The notes under the pieces were generated by a model, which was not told the origin of the DNA, made no database searches, and saw only the letters and a program-made list of their open reading frames with translations. The position numbers and the translations under genes were made by a program. From Caulobacterales bacterium 32-69-10 (GTDB lineage: Bacteria > Pseudomonadota > Alphaproteobacteria > Caulobacterales > Caulobacteraceae): a DNA stretch of 64,000 nt. This document shows, in pieces, positions 1-8,419 of this stretch. Positions within the stretch are counted from its first letter, which is position 1, and the number at the start of each line of letters is the position of its first letter. Location of the stretch: the NCBI GenBank assembly GCA_002280485.1, contig NCED01000007.1, forward strand, positions 1 to 64,000, in the 5' to 3' direction.

Positions 1-231
1 GGCCTCCAGCTTGAGGTCGCGCAGCTCCTTGAGGCGGCCGAGCTCGGAATAGACCTTTTCGGAGGCCTTCTCGCGGATGTGGCAGGTGTTGAGCACCACC
101 AGGTCGGCGCCCTCGGGCGCGTCGGCCATCGCATACCCCAGCGGGCGCAGCACGTCGGCCATGCGCTCGCTGTCGTAGACGTTCATCTGACAGCCGTAAG
201 TCTTTATGTAGAGGCGCTTGGGGGCGTCCAT
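1..231 (-). CDS. miaB: tRNA-2-methylthio-N6-dimethylallyladenosine synthase MiaB, N-terminal part
   Basis: Only the first 77 codons are inside the window; the gene runs off the left edge. The translation starts [17 protein letters not shown] and continues to [12 protein letters not shown]. These carry the first two conserved cysteines of the UPF0004 domain, which binds the auxiliary 4Fe-4S cluster in methylthiotransferases. MiaB is a radical-SAM enzyme that methylthiolates i6A37 of tRNAs. The radical-SAM and TRAM domains would lie outside. It is the last visible gene of the minus-strand nfu-tsaB-rimI-fur-miaB series, separated from fur by a 150-bp inverted-repeat spacer. Confidence 0.93.
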   Translation of the reverse strand, partial: MDAPKRLYIKTYGCQMNVYDSERMADVLRPLGYAMADAPEGADLVVLNTCHIREKASEKVYSELGRLKELRDLKLEA

Positions 232-273
232 CCGCGGGTTATGAGGTTCGCGGGGCGGGATCGCAATATCTCT

Positions 274-383
274 CGTCATTCTCGGCCTTGGGCCGAGAAT
301 CCAGAGCGCCGCATCTCCAATTGTCGCGCCGAGATCGGCTGCCGTCTCGCAACTGGATTCTCGGGACAAGCCCGAGAATGACG
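274..383. repeat. Long inverted repeat between fur and miaB
   Basis: A 31-nt arm at 274-304 (begins CGTCATTCTCGGCC) is matched with few mismatches by the reverse complement at 353-383 (ends CCCGAGAATGACG), with a 48-nt spacer. Each arm also holds a smaller palindrome (ATTCTCGG/CCGAGAAT type). This looks like a dispersed intergenic palindromic element of the kind common in Caulobacterales. It lies downstream of fur and upstream of miaB, so as RNA it could act as a processing or termination structure between the two. Confidence 0.75.
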
Positions 384-387
384 GTGA

Positions 388-819
388 TTACGACTTCTTC
401 TCCATCGGCACGCCGTAGAGCTCCAGCCGGTGGGCGACGAGCCGGTAGCCCAGGCGTTCGGCGATGGCGTGCTGGAGGCGTTCGATCTCCTCGTCGACGA
501 ACTCGATCACCTCGCCCGACTTCATGTCGATCAGGTGGTCGTGGTGGTCGTCGGTGGCCTCCTCATAGCGGGAGCGGCCGTCGCGGAAGTCGTGGCGCAT
601 GATGCCGGCTTCCTCGAACAGGCGCACGGTCCGGTAGACCGTGGCGATCGAGATATGCGGATCGACCGCGGAGGAGCGCCGGTACAGCTCCTCCACGTCC
701 GGATGGTCGTGGGACTGCGACAGGACCCTGGCCACGACCCGGCGCTGGTCAGTCATCCGCATGCCCTTGGCGGCGCACAGCTTCTCTATGCGATCCACTC
801 GCAACTCCTTCGCTTTCAT
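388..819 (-). CDS. fur: Ferric uptake regulator Fur
   Basis: 143 aa, the usual length for Fur. An N-terminal winged helix contains the recognition helix segment ISIATVYRTVRLF (about residues 56-68). The dimerisation domain carries the metal-binding HHDHLID motif (about 92-98). The C-terminal CxxC pairs that bind structural zinc in E. coli Fur are absent, as in other alphaproteobacterial Fur proteins. It should repress iron-uptake genes when loaded with Fe(II). It lies 5 nt downstream of rimI and is probably cotranscribed with it. Another Fur-family member (Mur, Irr) is possible, but the sequence is closer to Fur. Confidence 0.88.
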   Translation of the reverse strand: MKAKELRVDRIEKLCAAKGMRMTDQRRVVARVLSQSHDHPDVEELYRRSSAVDPHISIATVYRTVRLFEEAGIMRHDFRDGRSRYEEATDDHHDHLIDMKSGEVIEFVDEEIERLQHAIAERLGYRLVAHRLELYGVPMEKKS

Positions 820-824
820 GGAGA

Positions 825-1283
825 TTATGCGGAACCGACCGCCGTGTTAAGCGCCCGGCGCATCAGGAGCGCGTCCATGCGGCTTCCATCGGCCCGGCGA
901 TAGTATCCGCGGCGCCGGCCGGCCTCATCGAAGGCAGCCCGGTCGTAGAGCGCCAGGGCGGCCGGATTGTCGGCGGCGACCTCCAGCCACAGGGCGTCGG
1001 CGCCCCGTTCGGCCGCGGCGGCCTGGGCCGCCGTGACCAGGGCCAGCCCCACGCCCCGGCGGCGGGCCGAGGGGCGGACGGCCAAAGTCAGGATCTCGGC
1101 CTCATCGGCCACGACCCGCAGCAGGATGAAACCGTCGAGGTCGCCGGCGGCGATGGCGATCATCCCCGGCGCCCCGAACAGACCCAGCATGTCGTCGGCG
1201 CTCCACGGCAGGTCGAAGGCCTCGGCGTGCAGCTCGGCCATGGCCTCGAACTCGACCCCTGTGGGCGCCAGCCGCCGGATCAT
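825..1283 (-). CDS. rimI: RimI-like GNAT N-acetyltransferase
   Basis: 152 aa with a complete GNAT fold. The acetyl-CoA pyrophosphate loop reads RPSARRRGVGLAL (about residues 70-82), and the C-terminal NPAALALYDRAAF segment is typical of RimI. RimI acetylates the N-terminal alanine of ribosomal protein S18 in enterobacteria; the substrate here is inferred. The start overlaps the tsaB stop by 4 nt, so the two are translationally coupled. The tsaB-rimI pairing is common in proteobacteria and supports the call. Confidence 0.82.
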   Translation of the reverse strand: MIRRLAPTGVEFEAMAELHAEAFDLPWSADDMLGLFGAPGMIAIAAGDLDGFILLRVVADEAEILTLAVRPSARRRGVGLALVTAAQAAAAERGADALWLEVAADNPAALALYDRAAFDEAGRRRGYYRRADGSRMDALLMRRALNTAVGSA

Positions 1284-1930
1284 CCCGCCGCCCGCTCGGC
1301 GATGGTGCGGGCGTCCGGCGCGCGCAGGTACAGCGGCCGCGGGGGGGCGGCCGGCGCACGCCCCCTTGCCGCGAACAGGGCCAGGGCCGCGATGTCGGGA
1401 TAGGGGCGGGGATCGAGGCGGGCGGAGATGACCCCCTCCAGCAAGGCCGCGCCAGGGCCGGTCAGCCAGGCCGGACCGCCCGAATGCAGTTCGGCCAGGC
1501 GCGCGGCGGCCTCGGTCTCGTCAAGGCTGTCCGGCGCCATGACCGGGGCGCCGTCGGCGAAGGCCTGGAGATAGATTTGGCCGCGCCGGCCGTCGATGGC
1601 CGCGACCACGAAGCCCGGCCCGCAGGCGGCGGCCAGCGCCTCGAGGGTTCCGACCCCGAGGCACGGCTTGCCAAGGGCGATCGACAGCCCCTTGGCGAAG
1701 GCGATGCCGACCCGCAGGCCGGTGAAGGAGCCGGGGCCGACGGTGACGGCCAGGCGGTCGATCTCAGGGAAGGCCACGCCCGCGGCGGCCATGGTCTCAG
1801 CCACCAGGGGGGCGAGCCGCTCCTGATGGCCGCGCTCCATCGGCTCGGACAGGACGGCCAGCACCACGTCGTCTCGGACGACGGCGGCTTGGGCTGCCGA
1901 AAGGGCGGTGTCGATTGCGAGCACGATCAT
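1280..1930 (-). CDS. tsaB: tRNA threonylcarbamoyladenosine biosynthesis protein TsaB
   Basis: 216 aa. The N-terminus MIVLAIDTALSAAQAAV and the motif TVGPGSFTGLRVG (about residues 63-75) are diagnostic for the TsaB/YeaZ family of the ASKHA fold. TsaB scaffolds TsaD and TsaE in making t6A37 in ANN-decoding tRNAs; it is not itself the catalyst. Length fits the family. It overlaps rimI downstream and lies 22 nt after nfu. Confidence 0.9.
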   Translation of the reverse strand: MIVLAIDTALSAAQAAVVRDDVVLAVLSEPMERGHQERLAPLVAETMAAAGVAFPEIDRLAVTVGPGSFTGLRVGIAFAKGLSIALGKPCLGVGTLEALAAACGPGFVVAAIDGRRGQIYLQAFADGAPVMAPDSLDETEAAARLAELHSGGPAWLTGPGAALLEGVISARLDPRPYPDIAALALFAARGRAPAAPPRPLYLRAPDARTIAERAAG

Positions 1931-1952
1931 CGTGCGCGCCCTTTAGCCTGAA

Positions 1953-2534
1953 CTAGAGCGCCTGCTCCACCCGCGTGACTTCCGGGACGTAATGCTTGAG
2001 CAGGTTCTCGACCCCCGACTTCAGCGTCGCCGACGAGGAGGGGCAACCGGAGCAGGCGCCGCGCATGTGCAGCCACACCACGCCGGTCTCGGGCTCGAAC
2101 CGGTCGAACAGGATGTCGCCGCCATCCTGGGCCACGGCCGGACGGATGCGGGTGTCGAGCAGTTCCTTGATCTCGGAAACCACCTGGGCGGTGTCGGCCT
2201 CATAGACCCCATCGGTGTGGACGCCGGTCTCGGCCTGCCCGTCGCCCTGCGCATAAAGCGGCGCGCCGGAGGTGTAGTGCTCCATGATGGCGGCCAGGAT
2301 CGGCGCCTTGAGCTGTCGCCACTCCAGCCCGTCCGGCGCCTTGGTCACGGTGATGAAGTCGGGGCCGAAGAAGACCCGCGCCACCCCGTCGATTTCGAAC
2401 AGGGCCAGGGCCAGGGGCGAGGCCTTGCCGGCCTCGGCGTCGCGGAACTCCGCGGTGCCCTCTCCGGTGACGGCCTTGCCCGGCAGGAACTTCAGGGTCT
2501 GCGGGTTGGGGGTGGGTTCGGTCTGGATGAACAT
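1953..2534 (-). CDS. NifU-like iron-sulfur carrier (Nfu family)
   Basis: 193 aa from ATG at 2534 (MFIQTEPTPNPQTLKFLPG). The N-terminal half is the Nfu_N domain with its usual TEPTPNPxTLKF opening. The C-terminal half is the NifU domain with GACSGCPSSS, whose CxxC pair binds a transferable 4Fe-4S cluster between two monomers. It probably delivers clusters to target apoproteins; downstream miaB encodes a possible client. It heads the tsaB-rimI-fur series, and the link with fur fits iron homeostasis. TTG codons just upstream of 2534 are less likely starts. Confidence 0.87.
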   Translation of the reverse strand: MFIQTEPTPNPQTLKFLPGKAVTGEGTAEFRDAEAGKASPLALALFEIDGVARVFFGPDFITVTKAPDGLEWRQLKAPILAAIMEHYTSGAPLYAQGDGQAETGVHTDGVYEADTAQVVSEIKELLDTRIRPAVAQDGGDILFDRFEPETGVVWLHMRGACSGCPSSSATLKSGVENLLKHYVPEVTRVEQAL

Positions 2535-2604
2535 CAGCAACAGATGGAGCCGGATGGTGCTGCACGCAAGAAGAAGGCGCGGCTGCGAAGCCGCGCCCTG
2601 AGCC

Positions 2605-3210
2605 TCAGGCCTTGGTGTCGACCGCCGCGCCGGTGGAATCGTCCTCGGCGTAGGCGCCGTTGGAGGCGGGCGTTGCGGCCGGGCCCTTGGGCGTGGTCAC
2701 GACCATGGCGGGGCGGACGACCCGGCCGAACAACTCGTATCCGGTCTGCATCACCCCCGACACCGAGCCCGGGGGCACGTCGTCGGCGGGCTGCTCCATC
2801 ACCGCCTGGTGCAGGTGCGGGTCGAACTTGTCGCCGCGGGCGGGATTGATGGCCTTGAGGCCATTGCGTTCGAAGGCGGCCTGGACCGCCTTGTCGGTCA
2901 TCTCGATCCCCAGCACGAGGTTCTTCACCGCCGGCTCGGGATGCCCGCCCAGGCTGGTGCTGCGCGCCGCCTGCAGCGCGCGCGACAGGTTGTCCGCCAC
3001 CTCGAACAGGTCGCGGGAGAATTTCTGGATGGCGAAGGCGCGGGCGTCGTTGACCTCGCGCTCGGCCCGCCGCTTGGTGTTCTCGGCCTCCGCCGCATAG
3101 CGCAGAGCCTGGTCCTTCAGCGCCGCGACCTCGGAGCGCAGGGCCTCGATCTCGTCGGCCGCGTCCGCGGCGATGTCCTCGGGATATTCGTCTTCGACTT
3201 CGTCAACCAC
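2605..3210 (-). CDS. grpE: Nucleotide exchange factor GrpE
   Basis: 201 aa starting at a GTG at 3210, preceded by a strong AAGGAGG ribosome site. An acidic N-terminal tail (EVEDEYPEDIAADAADEIE) leads into a long helix/coiled coil (about residues 20-75). The C-terminal beta domain includes NPARGDKFDPHLHQAVM and GYELFGRVVRPAMVVV-like signatures of GrpE. It releases ADP from DnaK. It follows hrcA by 36 nt on the same strand, the classical hrcA-grpE pair of alphaproteobacteria. Confidence 0.93.
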   Translation of the reverse strand: MVDEVEDEYPEDIAADAADEIEALRSEVAALKDQALRYAAEAENTKRRAEREVNDARAFAIQKFSRDLFEVADNLSRALQAARSTSLGGHPEPAVKNLVLGIEMTDKAVQAAFERNGLKAINPARGDKFDPHLHQAVMEQPADDVPPGSVSGVMQTGYELFGRVVRPAMVVTTPKGPAATPASNGAYAEDDSTGAAVDTKA

Positions 3211-3246
3211 TCAAGCCTCCTTCGCGGCGAACCCCTCTTGAGGCGG

Positions 3247-4335
3247 TCAGCCGTCGAGCATGCGGCCCAGGACCCGGGCGGTGTAGTCCACCAACGGGAT
3301 GATCCGGGCATAGTTCAAACGGGCCGGGCCGATCACGCCGATCGCGCCCATCACCTTCTGCCGGCCCGTCATATAGGGCGCCGCGATCACGGCGGAACCC
3401 GAAAGCGAGAAAAGCCGTGTCTCGGCGCCGATGAAAATGCGCACGCCTTCAGCCTCGCGCACGTCGTCGAGCAGGCCGATCAGCTGTTCCTTCTCCTCCA
3501 GGTCGTCGAACAGCATGCGCACCCGCTCCAGATCCTCGCGGGCGGCGGGGTCGGTGAGCAGGTTGGCCCGGCCGCGCACGATCAGGGCCCGGTTTTCGCC
3601 TTCGCCGCCGCCGCCCCAGGCGGCGAGGCCCTCCTCGACGAGGCGGGCGGCGGTCTGGTCCAGCTCGGCCTTGGCCCGCAGCAGTTCGGCGCCGACCTCG
3701 GCCTTGGTCTCGCTGAGGGTGCGTCCATGCAGGCGGGCGTTGAGGAAGTTGGAGGCGTTCTGCAGGGCCGAGGGGGTCAGGCCCGGCGAGGTGCGCATCA
3801 GCCGGTTCTCGACCAGGCCGTCGTCGAACACCATAACCGCCAGGATCTGGTCGTCGGACAGGGCCACGAACTCGACGTGCTGGACACCGGCGTCGCGCAC
3901 CGGCGCCACCACGATCCCCGCCCCGCCGGCCAGGCCCGACAGCAGCGAGCTGGCCTCGTTCATCACCTCCTCGAAGTCGCGCCCCCGGGCGGCCAGGCGC
4001 GCGTCGATGGCGCGCCGGTCCTCCTCCGACAGGTCGCCCACCTCCAGCAGGCCGTCGACGAACAGGCGCAGGCCGGCGTGGGTCGGGACCCGGCCGGCGC
4101 TGGAGTGGGGCGCGCCGAGGAGGCCCAGGTGGGCGAGGTCCTGCATGGTGTTGCGGATCGAGGCCGGCGACAGGGCCAGCCCCCCGCGCGAGACGGTGCG
4201 CGAGCCCACCGGCTCGCCGGTTTCGAGATAGGTCTCGATCACCCGGCGCAGGATGTCGCGGGCGCGCCCGTCCAGTTCCGCCAGAGAGGCGTACCGGGTG
4301 AAGCTTGGCGCTGGGTCAGGGTTGAAGGGCGTCAT
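3247..4335 (-). CDS. hrcA: Heat-inducible transcription repressor HrcA
   Basis: 362 aa. An N-terminal winged helix (about residues 20-95) contains [24 protein letters not shown] sequence and SxASIRNTMxDL, followed by the GAF-like HrcA core. The C-terminus ends [19 protein letters not shown], matching the family. HrcA represses groESL and related operons at CIRCE sites with help from GroEL. I found no CIRCE element (TTAGCACTC-N9-GAGTGCTAA) in the 190-bp upstream region, so autoregulation is not visible here. Confidence 0.94.
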   Translation of the reverse strand: MTPFNPDPAPSFTRYASLAELDGRARDILRRVIETYLETGEPVGSRTVSRGGLALSPASIRNTMQDLAHLGLLGAPHSSAGRVPTHAGLRLFVDGLLEVGDLSEEDRRAIDARLAARGRDFEEVMNEASSLLSGLAGGAGIVVAPVRDAGVQHVEFVALSDDQILAVMVFDDGLVENRLMRTSPGLTPSALQNASNFLNARLHGRTLSETKAEVGAELLRAKAELDQTAARLVEEGLAAWGGGGEGENRALIVRGRANLLTDPAAREDLERVRMLFDDLEEKEQLIGLLDDVREAEGVRIFIGAETRLFSLSGSAVIAAPYMTGRQKVMGAIGVIGPARLNYARIIPLVDYTARVLGRMLDG

Positions 4336-4401
4336 GCTCCGACTGGCAGGTGGACGCTCGCTCGCCCTTTAGGATAAGCGGCGGTGAGGCCCGCGCAAGT
4401 C

Positions 4402-4453
4402 TAGAGCCTGACAGCCGAAAGTGGATGCCGGTTTCGGCGGTTGTCAGGCTCTA
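4402..4453. repeat. Inverted repeat in the divergent hrcA/rph promoter region
   Basis: TAGAGCCTGACAGCCGAAA at 4402-4420 is answered by TTTCGGCGGTTGTCAGGCTCTA at 4432-4453. The arms pair over about 19 bp with a small bulge and an 11-nt loop. It sits between the divergently transcribed hrcA and rph genes. It could be a dispersed palindromic element or an operator; the sequence alone does not decide. Confidence 0.65.
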
Positions 4454-4522
4454 AACTTTCGAAAAAGAGCCTTTTTAGCCACCGGCAAAAAAGGCGGGTC
4501 ATGCCGCCGTACAAGGAATACC

Positions 4523-5236
4523 ATGCGCCCCTCCGAACGCGAGCCCAACGCCTTACGTGCCGTGACCTTCGAGACGGGGGTGACACGCTATGCGGAAGGC
4601 TCGTGCCTGATCTCGTTCGGCCACACCAAGGTGCTGGTCACCGCCAGCCTGGACGAGGGCGTGCCCGGCTTCCTCAAGGGCAAGGGCCAGGGCTGGGTGA
4701 CGGCCGAGTACGGCATGCTGCCCCGCGCCACCCACACCCGCGGCCGCCGCGAAGCGGCCGTCGGCAAGCAGTCGGGCCGCACCCAGGAGATCCAGCGCCT
4801 GATCGGCCGCTCCCTGCGGGCGGTGGTCGACCTCAAGGCCCTGGGCGAGCGTCAGATCGTGGTCGATTGCGACGTGATCCAGGCCGACGGCGGCACCCGC
4901 ACCGCCTCGATCACCGGCGCCTGGGTCGCGCTGAAAATCTGCACCAACTACATGCTGGCCGAAGGCCTGATCAAAAAGGACCCGATCCTCGACCAGATCG
5001 CAGCGATTTCCTGCGGCATCCACCAGGACGTTCCTGTCCTCGACCTCGACTACGAGGAGGATTCCGCCGCCGAGGCCGACGCCAACTTCGTGCTGACCGG
5101 GACCGGCGCCATCGTCGAGATCCAGGCCACCGGCGAGAAGCGCGGCTTTTCCCAGGAGGAGTTCGAGCAGCTGTTCAGCCTCGCCCGCGGCGGCATAGCC
5201 GACCTGTGCGCCCTGCAGCTGAAGGCGGTGGGGTAA
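4523..5236 (+). CDS. rph: Ribonuclease PH
   Basis: 237 aa from ATG at 4523 ([14 protein letters not shown]). The family signatures [18 protein letters not shown] and [18 protein letters not shown] are intact; the latter includes the phosphate-binding and catalytic segment. RNase PH is a phosphorolytic 3'-5' exonuclease that trims tRNA 3' ends. The reading frame extends upstream to 4421, but that part overlaps the inverted repeat and lacks conservation. rdgB starts 4 nt after the stop, so rph-rdgB-hemW reads as an operon. Confidence 0.95.
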   Translation: MRPSEREPNALRAVTFETGVTRYAEGSCLISFGHTKVLVTASLDEGVPGFLKGKGQGWVTAEYGMLPRATHTRGRREAAVGKQSGRTQEIQRLIGRSLRAVVDLKALGERQIVVDCDVIQADGGTRTASITGAWVALKICTNYMLAEGLIKKDPILDQIAAISCGIHQDVPVLDLDYEEDSAAEADANFVLTGTGAIVEIQATGEKRGFSQEEFEQLFSLARGGIADLCALQLKAVG

Positions 5237-5240
5237 GGCA

Positions 5241-5852
5241 ATGCCCCTGACCCTTCCCCCCGGAACGCGCCTTGTCGCGGCGACCCACAACGCCGGCAAG
5301 GCGCGCGAGATCGCGGAATTGCTGGAGGGGCGGTTCGAGACGGTGGCGGCCGGGGCGCTCGGGCTGCCCGTGCCGAAGGAGACCGAGACCACCTTCGTGG
5401 GCAATGCGATCCTCAAGGCCCGCGCGGCTGCCGACGCCTGCGGTCTGATCGCCATCGCTGACGATTCAGGTCTCTCCGTCGCCGGCCTGGATGGCGATCC
5501 CGGCGTGTTGTCGGCCGACTGGGGCGAGATCGAGCCCGGCGGCTCGCGCGACTTCAACGTCGCCATGGCCCGGATCGCGCGCGAACTGAAGGCGCGAGGC
5601 TCGGACGACCGGCGGGCCTGGTTCACCTGCGCCCTGGCTGTGGCCTGGCCGAACGGTCCTGTCGTGGCCGTGGAGGGCCGTGTGGAGGGGACCCTGACCT
5701 TCCCCGGCCGCGGGACGGGCGGTCACGGCTACGACCCAATCTTCATCCCCGAGGGCGGGTCCGAGACCTTCGGCGAGATGGACGCCGCCGCCAAGAACGC
5801 CATCAGCCACCGGGCCAAGGCCTTCGCGGCCCTGAAGGCGGCGCTGTTTTGA
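5241..5852 (+). CDS. rdgB: XTP/dITP pyrophosphatase (Ham1 family)
   Basis: 203 aa. The nucleotide-binding ATHNAGKAREI motif lies near residues 12-22, followed by IADDSGLSV and the C-terminal GGHGYDPIFIPEG and ISHRAKA motifs. The enzyme hydrolyses ITP, dITP and XTP to monophosphates, cleaning the nucleotide pool. rph just upstream and hemW overlapping downstream form a conserved alphaproteobacterial arrangement. Confidence 0.95.
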   Translation: MPLTLPPGTRLVAATHNAGKAREIAELLEGRFETVAAGALGLPVPKETETTFVGNAILKARAAADACGLIAIADDSGLSVAGLDGDPGVLSADWGEIEPGGSRDFNVAMARIARELKARGSDDRRAWFTCALAVAWPNGPVVAVEGRVEGTLTFPGRGTGGHGYDPIFIPEGGSETFGEMDAAAKNAISHRAKAFAALKAALF

Positions 5853-7003
5853 TGTCCGGCCCCGCGCCGCTCGGGGTCTACATCCACTGGCCCTACTGCG
5901 CGCGCATCTGTCCGTACTGCGACTTCAACGTGGTGCGCGACCGGGGCAGGAGGGCCGAGCAGGCGGCCCTGGTCGAGGCCATCGCCGCCGACATGACCGC
6001 CCAGGCGGCGATGCTGGGGCCGCGCCGGCTGGTCTCCATCTTCCTCGGCGGCGGCACCCCTTCGCTGATGGAGCCCGACGACGCCGGAAGGCTGATCGCC
6101 CTGGCCCGGCGCCTGTGGGGCGAGGACGGTCCGCTGGAGGTCACCCTCGAGGCCAATCCGACCGATGCGGAAGCCGGCCGCTTCGCCGCCTTCGCCGCCG
6201 CTGGGGTCAACCGCCTGTCCCTGGGGGTGCAGGCGCTGGACGATGCGGCCTTGGCGTTCCTGGGGCGCAACCATGACGCCGAGGCGGGCAGGCGAGCGGC
6301 TCAGGCGGGCGCCAAGGCCTTCCCCCGCCTGTCCCTCGACCTGATCTACGCCCTGCCCGGCCAGTCGGCGGCGGCCTGGGAACAGACCCTCCTGCAGGCC
6401 GAGGGGCTGGGGGCCGAGCACATCTCGCCCTACCAGCTGACCATCGAGGCCGGGACCGCCTTTGACAGGGCGGTCCGGCGAGGCCGTTTCTCCGCCACCG
6501 ACCCCGACACGGGGGCCCTGCTCTATGAGACCACCCAGGCGGTGCTGGAGCGCCTGGGCTTCGAGGCCTACGAGGTCTCGAACCACGCCCGCGGCCCGGC
6601 GGCCCGTTCGCGCCACAACCTCGTCTATTGGCGGGGCGAAGACTATCTCGGGCTCGGCCCGGGGGCCCACGGCCGCCTCACCTTGGCGCAGGGTCGCATC
6701 GCCACCGAGGCAGAGCCGCGAATCGCCTCCTACATCTCAGGGTTGAGGGAGGCAGGAGGCGCCTGGCGCGAGCGGGAGGCTCTTTCGCCTTCCGCCGAGG
6801 CGGAAGAGCGTCTTTTGATGGGGTTAAGAACAGTCGAAGGGGTCGCCTGGGAGTCGCTTGCGCCGCTTGGAATCTCTCGACACTGTCAGCGCGTGCGGAC
6901 GTTTGAGGCGGCTGGCCTGATCGAGGCTGGCTCCGATGCGCTCCGCGCTACGGCATCGGGACGCATGGTGCTGGATCGCTTGACGGCTGATTTGGCCCAC
7001 TGA
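5852..7003 (+). CDS. hemW: Heme chaperone HemW (radical SAM, coproporphyrinogen oxidase-like)
   Basis: 383 aa from ATG at 5852; the ATG overlaps the rdgB stop (TGATG). The radical-SAM CxxxCxxC motif reads YCARICPYCDFN (Cys about 16, 20, 23). SIFLGGGTPSLM and the HemN C-terminal region GLGPGAHGR follow. HemW homologues bind heme and hand it to respiratory enzymes rather than oxidising coproporphyrinogen. True HemN proteins have an extra N-terminal extension that is missing here, which favours HemW. Confidence 0.9.
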   Translation: MSGPAPLGVYIHWPYCARICPYCDFNVVRDRGRRAEQAALVEAIAADMTAQAAMLGPRRLVSIFLGGGTPSLMEPDDAGRLIALARRLWGEDGPLEVTLEANPTDAEAGRFAAFAAAGVNRLSLGVQALDDAALAFLGRNHDAEAGRRAAQAGAKAFPRLSLDLIYALPGQSAAAWEQTLLQAEGLGAEHISPYQLTIEAGTAFDRAVRRGRFSATDPDTGALLYETTQAVLERLGFEAYEVSNHARGPAARSRHNLVYWRGEDYLGLGPGAHGRLTLAQGRIATEAEPRIASYISGLREAGGAWREREALSPSAEAEERLLMGLRTVEGVAWESLAPLGISRHCQRVRTFEAAGLIEAGSDALRATASGRMVLDRLTADLAH

Positions 7004-7030
7004 GGTTCTGCCCTCAAGGGAATCGCATTT

Positions 7031-7051
7031 GCTCCCCAATTAAGAGGGAGC
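7031..7051. other. Hairpin after hemW
   Basis: GCTCCC (7031-7036) and GGGAGC (7046-7051) form a 6-bp stem with a 9-nt A/T-rich loop, 28 nt after the hemW stop. No T-run follows, so it is a weak terminator candidate or an operator for the regulator gene downstream. Confidence 0.35.
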
Positions 7052-7193
7052 ATAACGTCAGATCGCCTTGCGCCCTGGGGGGGTTGCGCATCGCGTGCAG
7101 CCGTCACGGACTTTGTGTTCGGCCCTTCCGGGGGCCAAAAGTGCATATGTCTGGCTTGACATTGGTCGACTCTGGAAGCGTGTTTCGAACGGC

Positions 7194-7625
7194 ATGGAAG
7201 ATCTCGCTGAATTGGAACGGGCCCCTAATCCCGTTGATCTGCATGTGGGAGCCCGCATTCGCATGCGGCGCAAGCTTCTGAGCGTCAGCCAGGAACGTCT
7301 GGCCGAGCAGCTTGGGCTTACCTTCCAGCAGGTACAGAAGTATGAGCGCGGCGCAAACCGGGTTTCCGCCTCCAAGCTCTATGAAATCGCCCGCGCGCTG
7401 CAGACTTCGGTCGCCTATTTCTTCGACGGTCTGGCCGAGACCGACGGCGGCGCGACCGTTGGCGGCGCCTTGGACTCCAGCTCGGAGTTCATGCACGAGC
7501 TGGTGATGACCCCGGAGGGCCTTGAACTCGCCGCCCTGTTCCCCAAGCTCAAGCGCGGCCGTGTGCGCCGCCGGGTCCTCGACCTGGTCAAGGCGCTTGC
7601 CGAGGATGAGGACGAGTCGCGGTAG
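7194..7625 (+). CDS. XRE-family helix-turn-helix regulator
   Basis: 143 aa from ATG at 7194 (MEDLAELERAPNPVDLHVG). Residues about 17-72 form a Cro/C1 helix-turn-helix; LAEQLGLTFQQVQKYERGAN is a textbook XRE recognition region. The C-terminal 70 residues are charged and helical and resemble short XRE regulators common in Caulobacterales and rhizobia. The frame is open to 7068, but the upstream part looks like leader sequence. A TTGACA at 7156 could be a -35 element, but I see no convincing -10. Target genes are unknown. Confidence 0.82.
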   Translation: MEDLAELERAPNPVDLHVGARIRMRRKLLSVSQERLAEQLGLTFQQVQKYERGANRVSASKLYEIARALQTSVAYFFDGLAETDGGATVGGALDSSSEFMHELVMTPEGLELAALFPKLKRGRVRRRVLDLVKALAEDEDESR

Positions 7626-7671
7626 CTTGTCCGCCTAATCCCGGCTCCCGCCGCGATGAAGGGGTCTGGGT

Positions 7672-8370
7672 CTAAGGCGCCAGGCGATACCCGCCGGCTT
7701 CGGTCAGCAGCAGGCGCGCGGTGGCCGGATCGGGCTCGATCTTCTGGCGCAGCCGATAGATATGGGTCTCAAGGGTGTGGGTGGTCACGCCCGCGTTGTA
7801 GCCCCACACCTCCGCCAGCAACTCTTCCCGCGACACCGGGTTCGGCCCGGCGCGGTAGAGGTACTTCAGGATGCTGGTCTCTTTCTCGGTCAGGCGGATC
7901 TTTCGGGCCTTCTCGTCGACGAGAAGCTTGGCGGCGGGGCGGAACTCATAGGGCCCGACCTTGAACACCGCGTCCTCGGACTGCTCGTGGCTGCGAAGTT
8001 GGGCGCGGATGCGCGCGGCCAGGACGGCGAAACGGAACGGCTTGGTGACGTAGTCGTTGGCCCCGGCCTCCAGCCCTTCGATGGTGTCGGCGTCGGCCGC
8101 CGCGGCGGTCAGCATGATCACCGGGTTGCGCACTCCAGCCTCGCGCATGCGGCGGCAGACCTGGCGGCCGTCCATGTCGGGCAGGTCGACGTCGAGCAGG
8201 ATCAGGTCGGGACGCTGGGCCAGGGCGGCGGCGATGCCCGCCTCGCCGGTCGAGGCCTCGACGGCGGTGAACTCATCCTCAAGCGAGATTTGCTCGGCCA
8301 GGGCTGAGCGCAGATCGTCGTCGTCGTCGACGATCAGGATGGTCTTGCGATTGGCTTTCTGGACTGACAC
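7672..8370 (-). CDS. OmpR/PhoB-family response regulator
   Basis: Receiver domain followed by a winged-helix DNA-binding domain. The acidic pocket reads ILIVDDDDDLR, and the phospho-acceptor Asp is in LILLDVDLPDMDG, with TAAAAD and YVTKPFR as the switch Thr and Lys motifs. The effector domain has LTEKETSILKYLYRAG and THTLETHIYRLRQKIE. I chose the GTG at 8370 (VSVQKANRK) because the 12 upstream residues look unrelated, though ATG at 8406 is possible. No partner kinase is adjacent, so it is an orphan here. Confidence 0.85.
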   Translation of the reverse strand: MSVQKANRKTILIVDDDDDLRSALAEQISLEDEFTAVEASTGEAGIAAALAQRPDLILLDVDLPDMDGRQVCRRMREAGVRNPVIMLTAAAADADTIEGLEAGANDYVTKPFRFAVLAARIRAQLRSHEQSEDAVFKVGPYEFRPAAKLLVDEKARKIRLTEKETSILKYLYRAGPNPVSREELLAEVWGYNAGVTTHTLETHIYRLRQKIEPDPATARLLLTEAGGYRLAP

Positions 8371-8419
8371 GCCCGGACCATGCACCGGGTGAGGCGCCCG
8401 CGCCAACCCCGAAGCGACG

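Noticed and set aside
2809..4377. 522-aa open frame on the plus strand opposite hrcA and grpE
   Set aside because: Antisense to two well-conserved genes; no recognisable domain.
4336..4522. CIRCE operator for HrcA
   Set aside because: The inverted repeat here does not match TTAGCACTC-N9-GAGTGCTAA.
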